From positions 29,243,825 through 29,307,824 of the forward strand of contig NC_035171.2 in the NCBI RefSeq assembly GCF_001659605.2: DNA of 64,000 nucleotides, read 5' to 3'. Source of the stretch: Manihot esculenta. Its lineage: Eukaryota; Streptophyta; Magnoliopsida; Malpighiales; Euphorbiaceae. The position numbers and the translations under genes are program-made. Shown one piece after another: positions 11,025 through 23,302 of the stretch. Each line of letters begins with the position of its first letter. Within the stretch, counting starts at the first letter, position 1. Under the pieces are notes generated by a model that saw only the letters and a list, made by a program, of their open reading frames with translations, did no database searches and was not told where the DNA came from.

Positions 11025-12203
11025 CTATTGGATCATTCAGCATTCACTCACATCACCAAATAACGATGCAATGCAACATATTCGTGGATACTAATGCAAT
11101 CAACCTATTGCATATTCATGATGCATGAGATATGTTAAAACATTCCATTGTGCAAGTAAAAGAATTAAGTTTAGTTCCACTCACCTCTGGCTAACTGGAC
11201 TGACTCTGCAGGCTCTGAAAACTCTGGACCAGAACTCACTGCTGCTCTCTCTGGTTCCTCTGGTCTGTACCTATACAGATAGACTGAAATGAGGGACCAA
11301 ACTAGCTTATGACCACTTCTATTAAACTCCCCAAGAATCCCCTTAAACTCACTCTAACACTCATGTAAAGCATGCAAAAGAAAAGCTGGACAGAACACTT
11401 TCGGCAGCAGGTTCGGCGGCCGAAAGTCCTCTCCAGAGACGAAACTCAAGCACCTTCGGCGGCCGAACTTCCACTTTCGGCTGCCGAACCCTTTCGGGGG
11501 CAAGTTTCGGAGGCCAAAAGGCACTCCAGAGACGAAAGTCTCTAACCTTCGATGGCACCTTCGGCAGCCGAACTTCCCTCCAGAGCCGAAAGTCCAAAAG
11601 CTCGGGGGCAAGCTTGGGCAGCCGAAGCCACCTCCTCACACCTCTTCAGGGGTTCGGCGGCCGAATGTACCTTCGGCTGCCGAACCTGAGTTCATCAGCA
11701 GGGCAGAAACTTGCCCTGCCTCTCGCCAAATGCATCAAACTCCTCTCCAGCTTCACACCACACTTTCTCAACTTGCATACACTCATGTATATGCTCAAAG
11801 GGGTCAAAAACTACCTAAAAACCCCAAACACACAACACAAACAACAGAAAAACAAGCTCTATGCAAAAAATCATCAAAACCTCACACAAAACCCTATTCA
11901 TGCATCTCTCTCTATAAACCCTATAAAACCTTCAGAAAACATACAAACAAGCTCAGGATCTTCACTTACCTTGTGAAAACAAGTAGATGAATGATCCTCA
12001 CGTGGAGTTTTGGAGCAACTTTCCTTCAAACTCTCCAAACTTCACAACTTTGAGTTTTTAGTTAAAAACCTTCAAAAGATCATAAAAACTAATCAAATCT
12101 TTGCATGATTTCATGAAAACATGAAAGAAGACTCACAAAGGGCAGGATCTCACCTCAGAAGACAAAAGAAACGGTGTTCTTACCGCTTCAACCGACTGAG
12201 GGC

Positions 12204-12211
12204 CATTTATA
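12204..12211 (-). promoter_or_regulatory. LTR TATA box (solo LTR 1)
   Basis: On the minus strand, TATAAATG directly follows the GGCCAGCCACC block conserved in all LTRs of this window. The same position holds TATAAAAG or TATAAGAG in the other copies, consistent with the U3 promoter. Confidence 0.6.
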
Positions 12212-14979
12212 GGTGGCTGGCCAGACCACCTTCGGCGGCCTATCGTGAAACCGAAAGCCATGCATGTTCGGCGGCCGAACCTCAACTTCGGCGGCCGAAC
12301 CTGGCTTTTCTGCCTTGGTTCATTTCACTCAAAAACTCATTTCCTTATACTTAAAACTTAATGAACATATCAAAACATGTGAGAAAAACAGAAATTAAAC
12401 CCTACTAGAGACCTCCGACATCAGAAACTCCATCGGAAAGTAGAATTCCGATGCCGGACTCGAGCCGGGTATTACACAATCCCTCTCATTCATTGCCAGC
12501 CGCTTCAAATCCAACTATAAGTCTTCCTCCAATTAGCAATTTGGGAAAGAAAAGGAAGTTGACATCAACTGTTTGGGATCATTTTGAAAAAGTCCATCAT
12601 AGTGGGAATGATTGGGCAATTTGTAGTTATTGTAAGACAAGCCTCAAAGCTAATAGCAAAAATGGGACTAAGTCTTTGCACAATCATATAGAGAAATGTG
12701 CAAAGAAAGGCAATCAAGACATAGTCAAATGTCTAGAGAAACAAAAGCAGATTTCTATAGATATAAGAAATGATGGAAAAGTGCATTTTGGAAACTTTAC
12801 ATTTGATCAAGAAAAATCAAGAAGGGAGTTAGCATGTGCCATTATATTACATGAGTATCCACTTTCCATTACTGAACATGTGGGATTTAGAAAGTTTGTT
12901 GCCAGCCTTCAACCACTCTTCAAAATGGTTTCTCAAAATACCATTAAGAAAGATATTTTGGATATCTATGATGTTGAGTTTAATAAATTATACAAATCTT
13001 TAGAGAAACTCAAGAGTCGAATAGCAATCACTACTGATATGTGGACATCAAATCAAAAGAAAGGCTACATGTCTATCACAGCACATTATATTGATGACTT
13101 TTGGGTGCTACAAAATCGAATTTTGCGGTAAATTTCTTATCTCTCTATCTTTGTTGTTATGAAGATTTGTTTTCAATAAGATTTAACTTGATAGATTATT
13201 AATTTTTTCTTATTTTTATTATATAGATTTGTGTGTCCCAACACCTCATACTAAGGAAGAGCTTGCCAAAAATCTAATGGAGGCTTTTAGCAAGTGGAAT
13301 ATAGAGACCAAAATTTCTACAATCACTGTAGAGAATTGCTCTACTAATGATGGTATGGTTTCTATTGTTGTTGATAAATTGTTTGGTGATCTTTTATGTG
13401 ATGGGGTTGTATTGCATATGAGGTGTTGTGCACATATTTTAAATCTTGTTGTTAAGGATGGGTTGGCCACTATTGAGAGTTCACTTTCAAGGATTAGGGA
13501 TAGTGTAGTATTTTGGGTAGCTTCTCCTCAACGAGTAGAAAAATTTGAAGAAATGGCTAGACAATTGAAGATTACTTGTACAAAAAAGTTGAGTTTAGAT
13601 TGTAAAACAAGATGGAACTCAACATATCATATGCTTCAAACTGCAATTGAGTACAAAGATGTTTTTACTAGATTGAAAATTAGGGAAAAAAGTTACAAGG
13701 ATGTGCTTACTTATGATGATTGGGAAATGACAAAAAGAGTTGCGGAAAAATTAGAAACTTTTCATAGCATCACTGAAATATTTTCTGGGAAGAAATATCC
13801 AACTTCTAATTGCTTTTTCATTTCGATTTGCCAATTGCGAAATTCAATAGTGGAATGGATGAGTTCTGATGATGATGTTATAAAGTCAATGTCTGCTAGA
13901 ATGTTTGAAAAATTTGAAAAATATTGGAGTGTGGTTCACATTGTTTTGGCTGTTGCTGTCATATTGGATCCACGGTACAAGATAAAAGTGGTGGAATACT
14001 ATTTTCCAATGATTTATGGTGATAATACATCGAATGAGATTGAGCAAGTTAAGGTTACTTGTTACAACTTACTTAATGATTACCAATCTCGAGCTTTCAA
14101 GCCAAAATCTCAAAATTTATCTTCAGTTCCACCTATTTCAATTTCAGAAAATCAAGGTTCTTTGAAGAAATACTTCAGTAATCTAGTTGCATTTCTTAAC
14201 TCTTCTTCCACTAGTGTTTATGTGAAATCTGAATTAGATCATTATCTTGAAGAGCCAGTTTTGCCATGGATGCAAGAATTTGATATTCTTAATTGGTGGA
14301 AGACAAATGGGATAAAATATCCTACATTACAAATGATTGCTAGAGATTTTTTGGCTGTACATGTGTCTTCAGTTGCATCTGAGTTTGCTTTTAGTACTGG
14401 AGGTAGAGTTGTTAGTATTCATAGAAGTAGACTCCATGAAGATACTTTGGAAGTATTGATGTGCTCACAAAATTGGTTATGGTCAGAAATTGAAGGTAAT
14501 TACAATAATAAATTCTTATTTTTATTTTTATTTTATTTTATTTTAATGTAAAGCTAATAAATGTTAATAATTTTTTCTATATTACTATGTAGCTGGTTGT
14601 TCAAATGAGAGTATATCTTGTTTATGGGATGCTGAGAATGATGTGAATTAAATCATGCATTTCACAATCTTAATATGTAAGTTTGATTTTTATTCTTTTT
14701 TATTTTATTATTTTTTATGATAATGTGTATTATTTTGCAATTGTGGTATTCTAATTTTTCTGTATTTGTTTTTTTGAAACTTTCAAGCACAATTTGATGT
14801 TGGAGATTGAAATGACCAATTGAATATATTTTATATTCAATCAATGTAGTTTAATGAACTTTTGGAACACTTCATTTGTTTAAAATTTTATGTTGGATAG
14901 ATAATTGATGAATGGTTGTGTTATGATAAATTTGTAATATATTTATTTACTTTTAGTATATTTAAATTTCCTAATTCAA

Positions 14980-15119
14980 GCTTGTTATTTGGGTTATAAT
15001 ATGTAAATCTTTAATTTTTTATCATTGAATTGAATTATAAAAATGGAGAGCTTGTTATTTGGGTTATAATATGTAAATTTTTAATTTTTTATCATTGAAT
15101 TGAATTATAAAAATCGGGT
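14980..15119. repeat. 70-bp tandem duplication near the hAT right end
   Basis: Two near-identical 70-bp units begin at 14980 and 15050, each starting GCTTGTTATTTGGGTTATAA. They lie just inside the right subterminal CGGGT-rich zone. Confidence 0.85.
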
Positions 15120-15327
15120 TCGATCGGGTTCGGATAGTGTGCGGGTATTGCTAAACGGATTTAGAACGGGTACGGGTAGTAAAATTAAAATACTAAACGA
15201 ATTTGGGACGGATTTGAGAATTTTATATATAATCGGGTTCGGATTTGGGTACTCCCAATTTCGCGGGTACCCTACCCGTTGCCATCCCTACTTATAAACT
15301 AATTTTTATAAATTAAGGCAAGCACCC

Positions 15328-15362
15328 CTGAATCAACGACACATAGGCATAATGACAAGGCG

Positions 15363-15393
<31 letters not shown>

Positions 15394-16760
15394 TACTGTT
15401 ATTTTAAATAATTTTTTTATCTTATATTATCTATCATATTGAGAATTTCAAAATAACATTCATTTTTATTTTCAATAGATATTCTTAATAGTTTTTAAGT
15501 TGTTTAATATTAATATGAAAAAAACATTATTCAAAGATATTTTAAATAAATATTATAATTTTTTTAAATTAAAACTATTAATTTCTAGATGAATAAATTT
15601 GAAATTACAAATATTTTGAAACGAAAGTAGTAGTAATAATAATATAATTTAAAAAAAAATCACATATGAGATAATTATATGTAGAATTCTACGAAATTGA
15701 TATTCTTTACCTTAAATTCCTCGAATTATAATAATTTAAAAAGTATAATTTTTTTTAATAATTATATTATATTATATAGTATATACACGTATTTCTGTTA
15801 GTTTATTAATCACTAAATAAATAATAGAGTGTAATTATTAAAAAGTCTAAAATATAAAATTTAATTAGTTATTTTTAAAATTCAATTATAAAAAATTGTA
15901 AACCATAAAGTTAAATTCGCAATTTTCACTAAAGTTTTCCTTATTGAATCACGTTGTTTATTTTATAATTTTCATAAATTAATTATATTAATTAAAATAA
16001 ATTTTAAATTTAAACAATTCTTTATTTAAATATCATTATAATTTAATTAAAGCACTTCTAAATGTTTATATCTTTTAAGGGTATATTAAATTTATTTAAT
16101 TTATTTTTATAGTTAAAAGGCTTGTTTAAATTAAAAAACTAAAAAATTATTTAACTATTATTCCACACTCTAAGCTCAAACTAGGGATTTGTTCAGTAAT
16201 TTTCAACTATTTGTGTATGTGGAAGATCATGTGGTTAATAAAAAAAAACAAAATTCTATGACATTTTTTAAGACATATATCGGTTAAATATATTTTGTGT
16301 TGACTAATTAAACATCTCAATTAAAATTATAATTTATTAAATATTTAAATTTATGAAAATTTAAATATGAATTAATCACATTGATTTATAAAAAATAAAA
16401 AAAATAATTCGATAATTCGACTTATTAGTATTAAAATTTTATGGTTTAAATTTTCATAAAACAATATTATTATATACTCGTATAAAAATTTATTAATTTA
16501 TAAAGATTTATAACATAATTAATAAAATTTAGAATATAATTAATAATAGGTGTAATTTATTTTTATTTTTTTAATAAATTATTGATAATATAATTAATTT
16601 ATATTTAATTATAATGATTTTTATAAATTTAGAAATAAAATATGTTAGAATTTTAATTTAAATTTTTAATAAATTTATTTAAATTAATATAAATGTATAA
16701 ATATATATTCAACCTACACGAATTGAAGTAATATATTTATATTTGTAAATAGTTATTTAT
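15328..16760. other. AT-rich intergenic DNA with (ATA)n
   Basis: No gene is apparent. An (ATA/TAA) trinucleotide tract occupies about 15365-15394. The rest is long A/T runs without recognisable repeats. Confidence 0.6.
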
Positions 16761-16779
16761 TCATAATAAACTTTTCGTT

Positions 16780-17239
16780 TACTTGCTGCGCATTCGCTTT
16801 GTTTCTCGTCCCTTCTGCCGGTTGAGCCGAGGAGAGCGTCCAAGTCTCCAACGCGTTAAACATCGTTGGGCTCAAATCTATTTATTAGAATAATCTTCAG
16901 AGGTGACACCTGGCACCGGTAGTTCTCATTGTTTACAATTTTCTTTTTTTATTATTTTTTTTCTAAAATGGAAGTTCTAAGCTATTTCTTCAACGTTGAG
17001 GCCCACAAGCAGCCAGACATTCGGCATGTGCAGACGAGTTGCGCATTACAAATCCATTTATCAGAAGCCAGGGAGCAACAGGTTTCTGTTTAATTAAAAC
17101 ACTTTGCTTAAAGATTCCAATTAATAATATATATAAGAAAGCTCACCGAGCCGACTTCCATTTGGCCTGGAGTCGTCAGTGACTCGGAGTCGCAGTTCCT
17201 CGCCGGTTGCTTTAGCAGTCACGTACGAAGAATCATCTA

Positions 17240-17273
<34 letters not shown>

Positions 17274-17970
17274 TGATGGCTGGGGGAAAACTTCTGTAAT
17301 TTTCCTTTTTCAACTTGCTTTTTGCAGGTACATATATGCAGGTTTGCTTGGTTGAGTAGAAAATGATCTTCTTTCATATAGTTGCTGAACAATATGTTAT
17401 ATCCTCCTATATTCTGATCGGAAGTTTGTATTCAAATTTTGTTTAAGGTAATAATCAAACAGGTGATGTGCATTTGAAGTCTTTTAATTCTCGAGATCAC
17501 AGGAAATTTCGTTGTGCTTTGACTTGGTGTAGCCCAGGCGTTGACTCAACGACTTTGCTGTATGCTGTTCAAAAACCGAAAAGACGCCTGTGAGATTTTG
17601 TTTTTAACTTTTTTTTTCTTTCCCACTGAATCACTTTTTTTACAAAAATTATTAAAAGGCCATTTCTTTTTTATTTTAAGTTGCATTTCAGCCTTTTACA
17701 AAAAATTTGTTTATTTATCGAAATTAACGAGCCTTGTTGTTGTGATTTTCAATTCTCTATGTTTCTTGGCTGCTATGTATCCTCGTGATCATGTATTGGT
17801 TTCGCAGGAAGAAATTACTCCTGTTTCATACCGATCGATTAGGATCACGATCGCTTCGCCTGACGGGAAAGAAAGTTCCTATTCATATTCAGGTATGTTT
17901 CAAAATGGTTTGAGCTTCCATGTTCTTTTCCTTTTTCTTTTTCTACTTTTTTTTTTTTTTCAGATATAGA
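16780..17970 (+). other. Promoter-like island with orphan exon candidate
   Basis: A GC-richer island contains a TATA-like ATATATATAAG at about 17130, a (CT)14 tract at 17243-17270 typical of plant 5' UTRs, and a candidate start at 17275 (MAGGKLL, then a stop, or a GTAATT donor). At 17809-17893 an exon-like stretch with a TTTCGCAG acceptor and a CAG/GTATGT donor reads EEITPVSYRSIRITIASPDG and ends SSYSYS. I do not recognise the family. It could be the remnant of a gene or an upstream, partly non-coding exon linked to the NLR at 23303, whose own first coding exon follows a splice acceptor. The long open frame at 17541-17969 is not taken as a gene. Confidence 0.35.
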
Positions 17971-20900
17971 TATACACACCGCTTAAGAACTAAATATAAA
18001 TCCTTTGGGCCTCAGACCATGTCATAGAGTAGGGATGGTAACTGATAGGTAACTTTTTTAAGGAAAACAATTTCAATATTTCATTATTATTTCATTATTC
18101 AATGCAATTTAATTTTAATTAAATTTAAAATAATTTGAGTTTATTAATTAATATTTATAATAAATTATGTTTTTTTACATAAAAATATATGACTAAAAAA
18201 AATTTTATATATCATATTTATATAAATTTGTAATATAAATATATAATGAAATTACATGAAATATTATATATTTACGGTATGAGTTAATATATACTCAATT
18301 TATATAAAAATTAATTTATATTATTAATTAATTAGATATAAAATATATAAATTTAAATGGTTTCATATAATAATAATTACTATTACTAATAAATAAAGAC
18401 TGGGGTTTAATATACAAGTTTAATTTTATAATTTTATTAATATTTAAGGATTTATTTATTTTATCAATTACATTTACCAATTTTAATATTTTGACATATT
18501 GATGATTAAAGTATATTTAAACTTTTAAGAAAATTGAAAAATCTAAGTCTGATTCATGAATGAACTTTTGCATCTGCTCGAAAACAAAATAATTATATAT
18601 ATATATTTTGATTAAAACAATAAAAATATATTTACATTCTCTCATAATTTTTATTATTTCAAAATTATTATTTATTTTATATATATATATAGTTAATATA
18701 TAAATTAATTATTGTAATCGTATTTAATTTAATTTTATTTTAAAAATTTATTCTCATTTATTATTAAAATATTATTTAATATTTAATAAAATTTAATATT
18801 TTTAAGAGAGATATAATTGAAAAATTAATAAAAGAAGTTATTTTTTTAATATGTGGAAAAAAATTATGGATGGAGGAACTATTATATTTTTAATAAAAAT
18901 TGCATCTTAATAAAAATATTCACACATTATTCGCTGAAATTGTTAATATTTTAAAGGGTGCCTGTGATAAAATTATATTTTAAAAAAAATAAGAGGTTAA
19001 AACAAAAGTTCATCTTTCAACCACTTCTAAAATTTATTGCCTTACGCAAGTTCCGTTATTATAAATTCAACCACTTTTACTTGGAAACATGATAAAAAAA
19101 AAAAAAAAATTAACGTTTTATGTTTAACACGAATTTTAGGGGAAAGTTTATGAAGATAAAAAAAGAGAATTTTAATCTAATGCATACATTTAGGAGGTCG
19201 TATTTTTCTTTAGATAAAGCTTTTTCTTTCAACACATTAAGATAGTAGATTGAAAGACTTTTTTTAATTATATTTTATGGACCTTTTGAAGCAGGAAACA
19301 ATTAAAACATGATAATATATTTTTTTATACTTTTATGATATAAATATTATAAATTAACAAGTACCGTGTATAGTGATAAAATCTATTATGCTGCAACATA
19401 GAGAATTTACGTTGGATTTTTTATGAGATACTGTTGAAAAAACAGCCATAAACTAAGGAAAAGCACAGTGGGGTGCCCGATCAAAGACAAAAGAATTATA
19501 TAATTTAATAAATAAGTTAAACTATTAATAGGATAAATTATTAATACAATTAATTACCTAAGTCATTAATCAATAAAACTCAATTTCTTATTTTTGAAGT
19601 CACATCTTAATATTTAGGAATCTTTTATATTAATACAATATAATTTAAATTAATGTAATATTGAAAAGAAAACACACTAATTGAAAAGTGTATTTTTCTT
19701 TTCTTTTCTTTTTTTTAGAACGAAAAATGTACTTGCTCTTTACTCGGAAGTGCTAGGTAATGACTAGGTCAAGGTCTGTAATAAAAAATTACTGTTTAAT
19801 CCTTCTACTTTAATAAAATTAATTATTTGGTCCTCCTATTTTGAAAATAAATTAACTAGTCCATATATCTTTGTTCTGTCTAGTCTTTTGTCCATCCCTC
19901 TAGTTGAAATCAAGTTTTTCTCCTAGTTAATGAATTCTCAAGAGAGAATTTATCTTTGCACTTGAATATACAGTTGTATTTTTCAAATAATAAAGATTGA
20001 ATGAAATTCAAATGGACATCTCCAATGTCCAAATTAAAGAGTAAATAAAACAAAAACAAGACTTTCTAAAATAAAAAGATTAAGCTGTTAATTTTGTTAA
20101 AATAAAGGACTAAAAAATATTTTTAAAAAATTTTTGAAGTGTATTTTCTAAACATTTCGAAGTCTTTTTGAGAGTATTCTTATTTTGCTCAAAAACCTTT
20201 CGTCATTTTACTATGTTTGGGATGAAGATATAGAGATTAAATATGAATTTTAGAGTAACGAATTTATTTGAAACAAATGTTTTTAAGGGAGGTAAGATGT
20301 TTTGAAGATTTTAAAATCTTCAAAAAAGTCTTACTGCTTAAATTAAGCAAAATTTTTAATTTATTTAAACTAATTATTTTTTAAAATAAATATAAAATTC
20401 TAAGAAAATTTAATTAATTTTCAATTAAAATTTTATATTTTAAAAAATTAGAGAAATTTATATCAGATTATATTTAACGACATTACAAAAGAGAATTTGA
20501 AGCTCAATTTTTTGTTCATTTTTTATTCCAATTCTAATTTTAAGTACTTATATGAATGTAAAAACTCATAGAATTATGTTTAAAAAAAAAACTCATAGAA
20601 TTATTTTATTTTAAATAATTAAAGAAATTACTTTATTTTCAAAACATTGTAATTTTCCCCCAAAATTAGCTCAACTTGATTTAATACAAAGTTTATGGCC
20701 TTATTTAACCAAAACATCAATTTAGGTTTAACAAGATTTTGAAAGTTCATGTATAAATTAATATTGGAAAAAAGCATATGTAGCTCTTAAATTATGGTCC
20801 GATAGTTACATAAGCCGATTAATACTCATCCCACAATTATTATTTCTTTTATTTTTTCACATATATTAAGAAATATATTTTTTTTTATTTTTTTAAATTA

Positions 20901-23301
20901 TACTCATATTAAATATATTAAATTTTATTAAATATTAAAAAATATTTTAAAAATAAAATAAAATAAAATAAATTATATAGTAAATTTATATATTATTATA
21001 AATTTTTAAAAAATAAAAATAAATAATAATTTTAAAATAATTAAAAAAATTAATAAAAATTATAGAATAAAACGAGTATCTTCTAAATAAAACCTTAACT
21101 ATTCAAATATATCAAATAAATTCTTTAAATTTAAAAAAAAAAGTTAAATATGCACTTTAAAAATATGTAAACCCTTCAAATTCCATACATAGGTTAATAA
21201 ATTTTTTTAAATTTTAAAAATATGTCAATAGTATTTACCAACAGGTTAAATCTAGTAGCAAATGTATCGGAATAAATCTGAAAAATTTCATATTTTATTT
21301 CTCAATTTTCATTTTAAAAAAATTTAAAAAAATGTCAATAAACCCTTGTTTTTTAATTCGTATATATTTTTCATATTCCACTTATGTAACTAATATTATC
21401 CGGTAACATTTATGAGTTTAAATTGTCTATACATCTCTCAACAAATTATCTGTACATCTTTTAATAGAATAATCAAAATTACATTTTATTAAATTATATT
21501 AAATTAATTATGATAATTATAAAGTATGAGTTTTCATATTTATAGTCTAAATTTTTAAATTTTAGATTAAAAAGTTTTAATTTTTAAATTTATTGTAATT
21601 GTAACAATTTTTTAAATTAATTTTAATCATATTTAAATTAGCTCACATGATGATGTGTCATTATTTTTACTATATAAATAGCTTGATTAATTTAAATTAA
21701 ATTTTGATTAAAATCTTAAAAATCACTAATTATCTAAAATTTTCAATTAAAATTTTTATTTAAATACAATAGAATTAAGTATTTTAATTATATAATTTAA
21801 AAATTTTTGTAAAATTAAGAGTTTAGAATGTTATTAAGGTTTAATTCCAATTAATCAAGTTGCTTATGTAATAAAAATAATGACATATAGTCTATCGTGT
21901 AAATTAATTTAAATTTGATTAAAATTAATTTAAAAATTACTACAACTATAATTTTTTAATTTAAAATTAAAAATTTAATTATAAATATAAAAAATCATAA
22001 AATTGTTATTTTTTTAAATCAATAAACTTAATTATAATGATAATACTGAATCTACGAAGAAGACTTTTGAAATATTTAATGAAGAACAACTTATTTATTT
22101 GGTCTAAATAATACCAAATATTATATCATAACATTGTAACTTAGATACACATAATAACTTATATACTATAAAGTTTTTGTTCAAGGTTTTGACCGGATTG
22201 AATAAGAAACAAGTTATACTCTAGCATCTTTATATTTATATATCTTTAAAAACTAAAGCGTTTATTTATCGCATTTTAAAAATTATTAAAGGGTTTATAT
22301 GTCTTTAAAAGAGAATATTTGATAAATTTTAGAATAAAAAAGATTGATTTGCTTTATTTTAAAAAAATTATTACCTCTTGTATCATAATTAGTATCGTTT
22401 TATAGAACCTTTTAGTCTTAAATTATCTGTTATTTTGAGAATTTCAACATAATATTAATTTTTATATTCTATATATACTCTTACTAATTTTTAAGTTATT
22501 TAATAATAACATGTGAAAAAAGTATGACTATTTAAAGGATATTTTATATAAATTATTATAAAGTTTTTTAAAAATTAAAGCTATTGATTAGTTTTATTAA
22601 TTTGAGTGAATAAAACTTAAATGAGATATAAGTAGTAACTATTTAGTTTTTATATTTTAGTAAATTAATTATTTAATCTATCTATTTAAAAAAAACACTT
22701 AATAGTTATTTTTTAAAAAAATTATTAACTATAATAATTTTCAATTTCAAATGGTTAAATATTTAGATATTTCATCACTTAATATATTAGTAATACATAA
22801 AATAACTAAATATCTTTACTTTTAATTGGTATTTATAATTTTAAAATACACTTATTTAGTCTAGTAATATAAAAAATACAATTATTTAATTTCTTGAAAT
22901 TTCAAAATAATTATTATTTAATTATTGCATAATAATAAGTATTTAGTTTATATAATTAATAAGAAACTAAATAATTAAAAATAAAAAAGATAAAGATTAT
23001 TCAATATGTTTATAAAAATAAAAGACTAATTAATTATGTTTATAAAAAGAAAAGACTAATTAATTATTTTTATTAAATCACATTGATTAATAAAATAATA
23101 ATAATAATAATAAATTTTCCTTCCTTGTATGAGGTTAAATAAAGTTCCATCTGAAAAAGTTTTTAAGTACGGTCAATATTTTAAGGGCTAAAAGCCTTTT
23201 ACCATTAACGTCTATCATTTTTTTAATTGATTAAATTTCAATCATTTTAAATTGCCAATTTTATTCTGTGACATCCAAAATTTGCTGTTATTGATTTGCA
23301 G
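17971..23301. other. AT-rich intergenic DNA (5.3 kb)
   Basis: Very AT-rich, with no credible coding region or RNA gene. A 30-bp tandem repeat (TGTTTATAAAAA.. unit) lies near 23007-23066 and an (ATA)n tract near 23093-23113. The last bases, TTGATTTGCAG ending at 23301, form a good splice acceptor for the downstream NLR, implying that a 5' UTR intron occupies at least part of this stretch. Confidence 0.55.
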
Positions 23302-23302
23302 G

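Larger units (their letters stand above)
10164..12476 (-). mobile_element. Solo LTR of the Gypsy-1 family inside the hAT
   Basis: Runs from TGTAACGACCCC to GGGTATTACA and is flanked by a perfect 5-bp duplication CAATC (10159-10163 and 12477-12481). It is homologous end to end with the two LTRs of the full-length element at 46582-56472 and lies in the same orientation. No internal retrotransposon sequence adjoins it, so it is a product of LTR-LTR recombination. It splits the N-terminal region of the hAT transposase without changing the flanking reading frame. Confidence 0.95.
10021..14651 (+). pseudogene. hAT transposase (zinc-finger BED, RICESLEEPER-type), disrupted
   Basis: Pieces: a Ser/Thr-rich N-terminal part at about 10021-10163; after the solo LTR, 12482-13127 in the same frame; intron 13128-13226; exon 13227-14495; intron 14496-14592; last exon 14593-14651. 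A BED zinc finger (W..F, then C..C and H....C) lies just after the LTR. The main exon has the transposase core and ends with the hAT C-terminal dimerisation region (ILNWWKTNG, then a VASEFAFSTGGR-like block). Besides the 2.3-kb LTR insertion, the phase across the first intron does not fit: joining 13127 to 13227 reaches TAA within 10 codons, so a 2-nt loss at the GTGTGT tract is likely. No good start codon was found upstream of 10021. Confidence 0.85.
8658..15290 (+). mobile_element. hAT-superfamily DNA transposon (6,633 bp including a nested LTR)
   Basis: The ends are inverted repeats: TAGGGATGGCA at 8658 and TGCCATCCCTA ending at 15290. They are flanked by a perfect 8-bp target duplication CTTATAAA (8650-8657 and 15291-15298), the length typical of hAT elements. 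Subterminal regions on both sides carry many CGGGT/ACCCG and ACGGAT motifs, the usual arrangement of transposase-binding sites. Inside are a GC-rich duplicated stretch, an exon-like fragment of possible host origin and a BED-finger hAT transposase on the plus strand, interrupted by a solo gypsy LTR. Without that LTR the element would be about 4.3 kb. The transposase is broken, so this copy is probably not autonomous now. Confidence 0.93.
8295..15327. mobile_element. Small MITE-like element split by the hAT insertion
   Basis: The left piece (8295-8657) starts GGTGTTTGCCTAGTTTATAAG. The right piece (15299-15327) ends ATAAATTAAGGCAAGCACC, whose reverse complement GGTGCTTGCCTTAATTTAT resembles the left end. 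With the hAT element and one target copy removed, the two pieces join into an element of about 390 bp rich in CTTATAA motifs. The terminal repeat is imperfect and no target duplication is obvious, so confidence is moderate. Confidence 0.45.

Noticed and set aside
11354..11640. Overlapping open frames rich in FRLWRG/SAAEPAAES on both strands (also at 34899-35226, 47581-48018, 55163-55812, 58495-58680, 62103-62381)
   Set aside because: They come from the GC-rich TTCGGC-type repeats inside LTRs, which are open in several frames at once. They show no domain and no start context, and recur only with the LTR.
12451..12481. Start codon for the hAT transposase at 12451
   Set aside because: This ATG lies in the last bases of the inserted solo LTR, so it cannot be the native start. 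The native frame comes from upstream of 10164.
17541..17969. 142-codon open frame taken as a gene
   Set aside because: The first half is poly-T-derived Phe/Leu-rich sequence typical of an intron. Only the part from about 17809 looks exonic.
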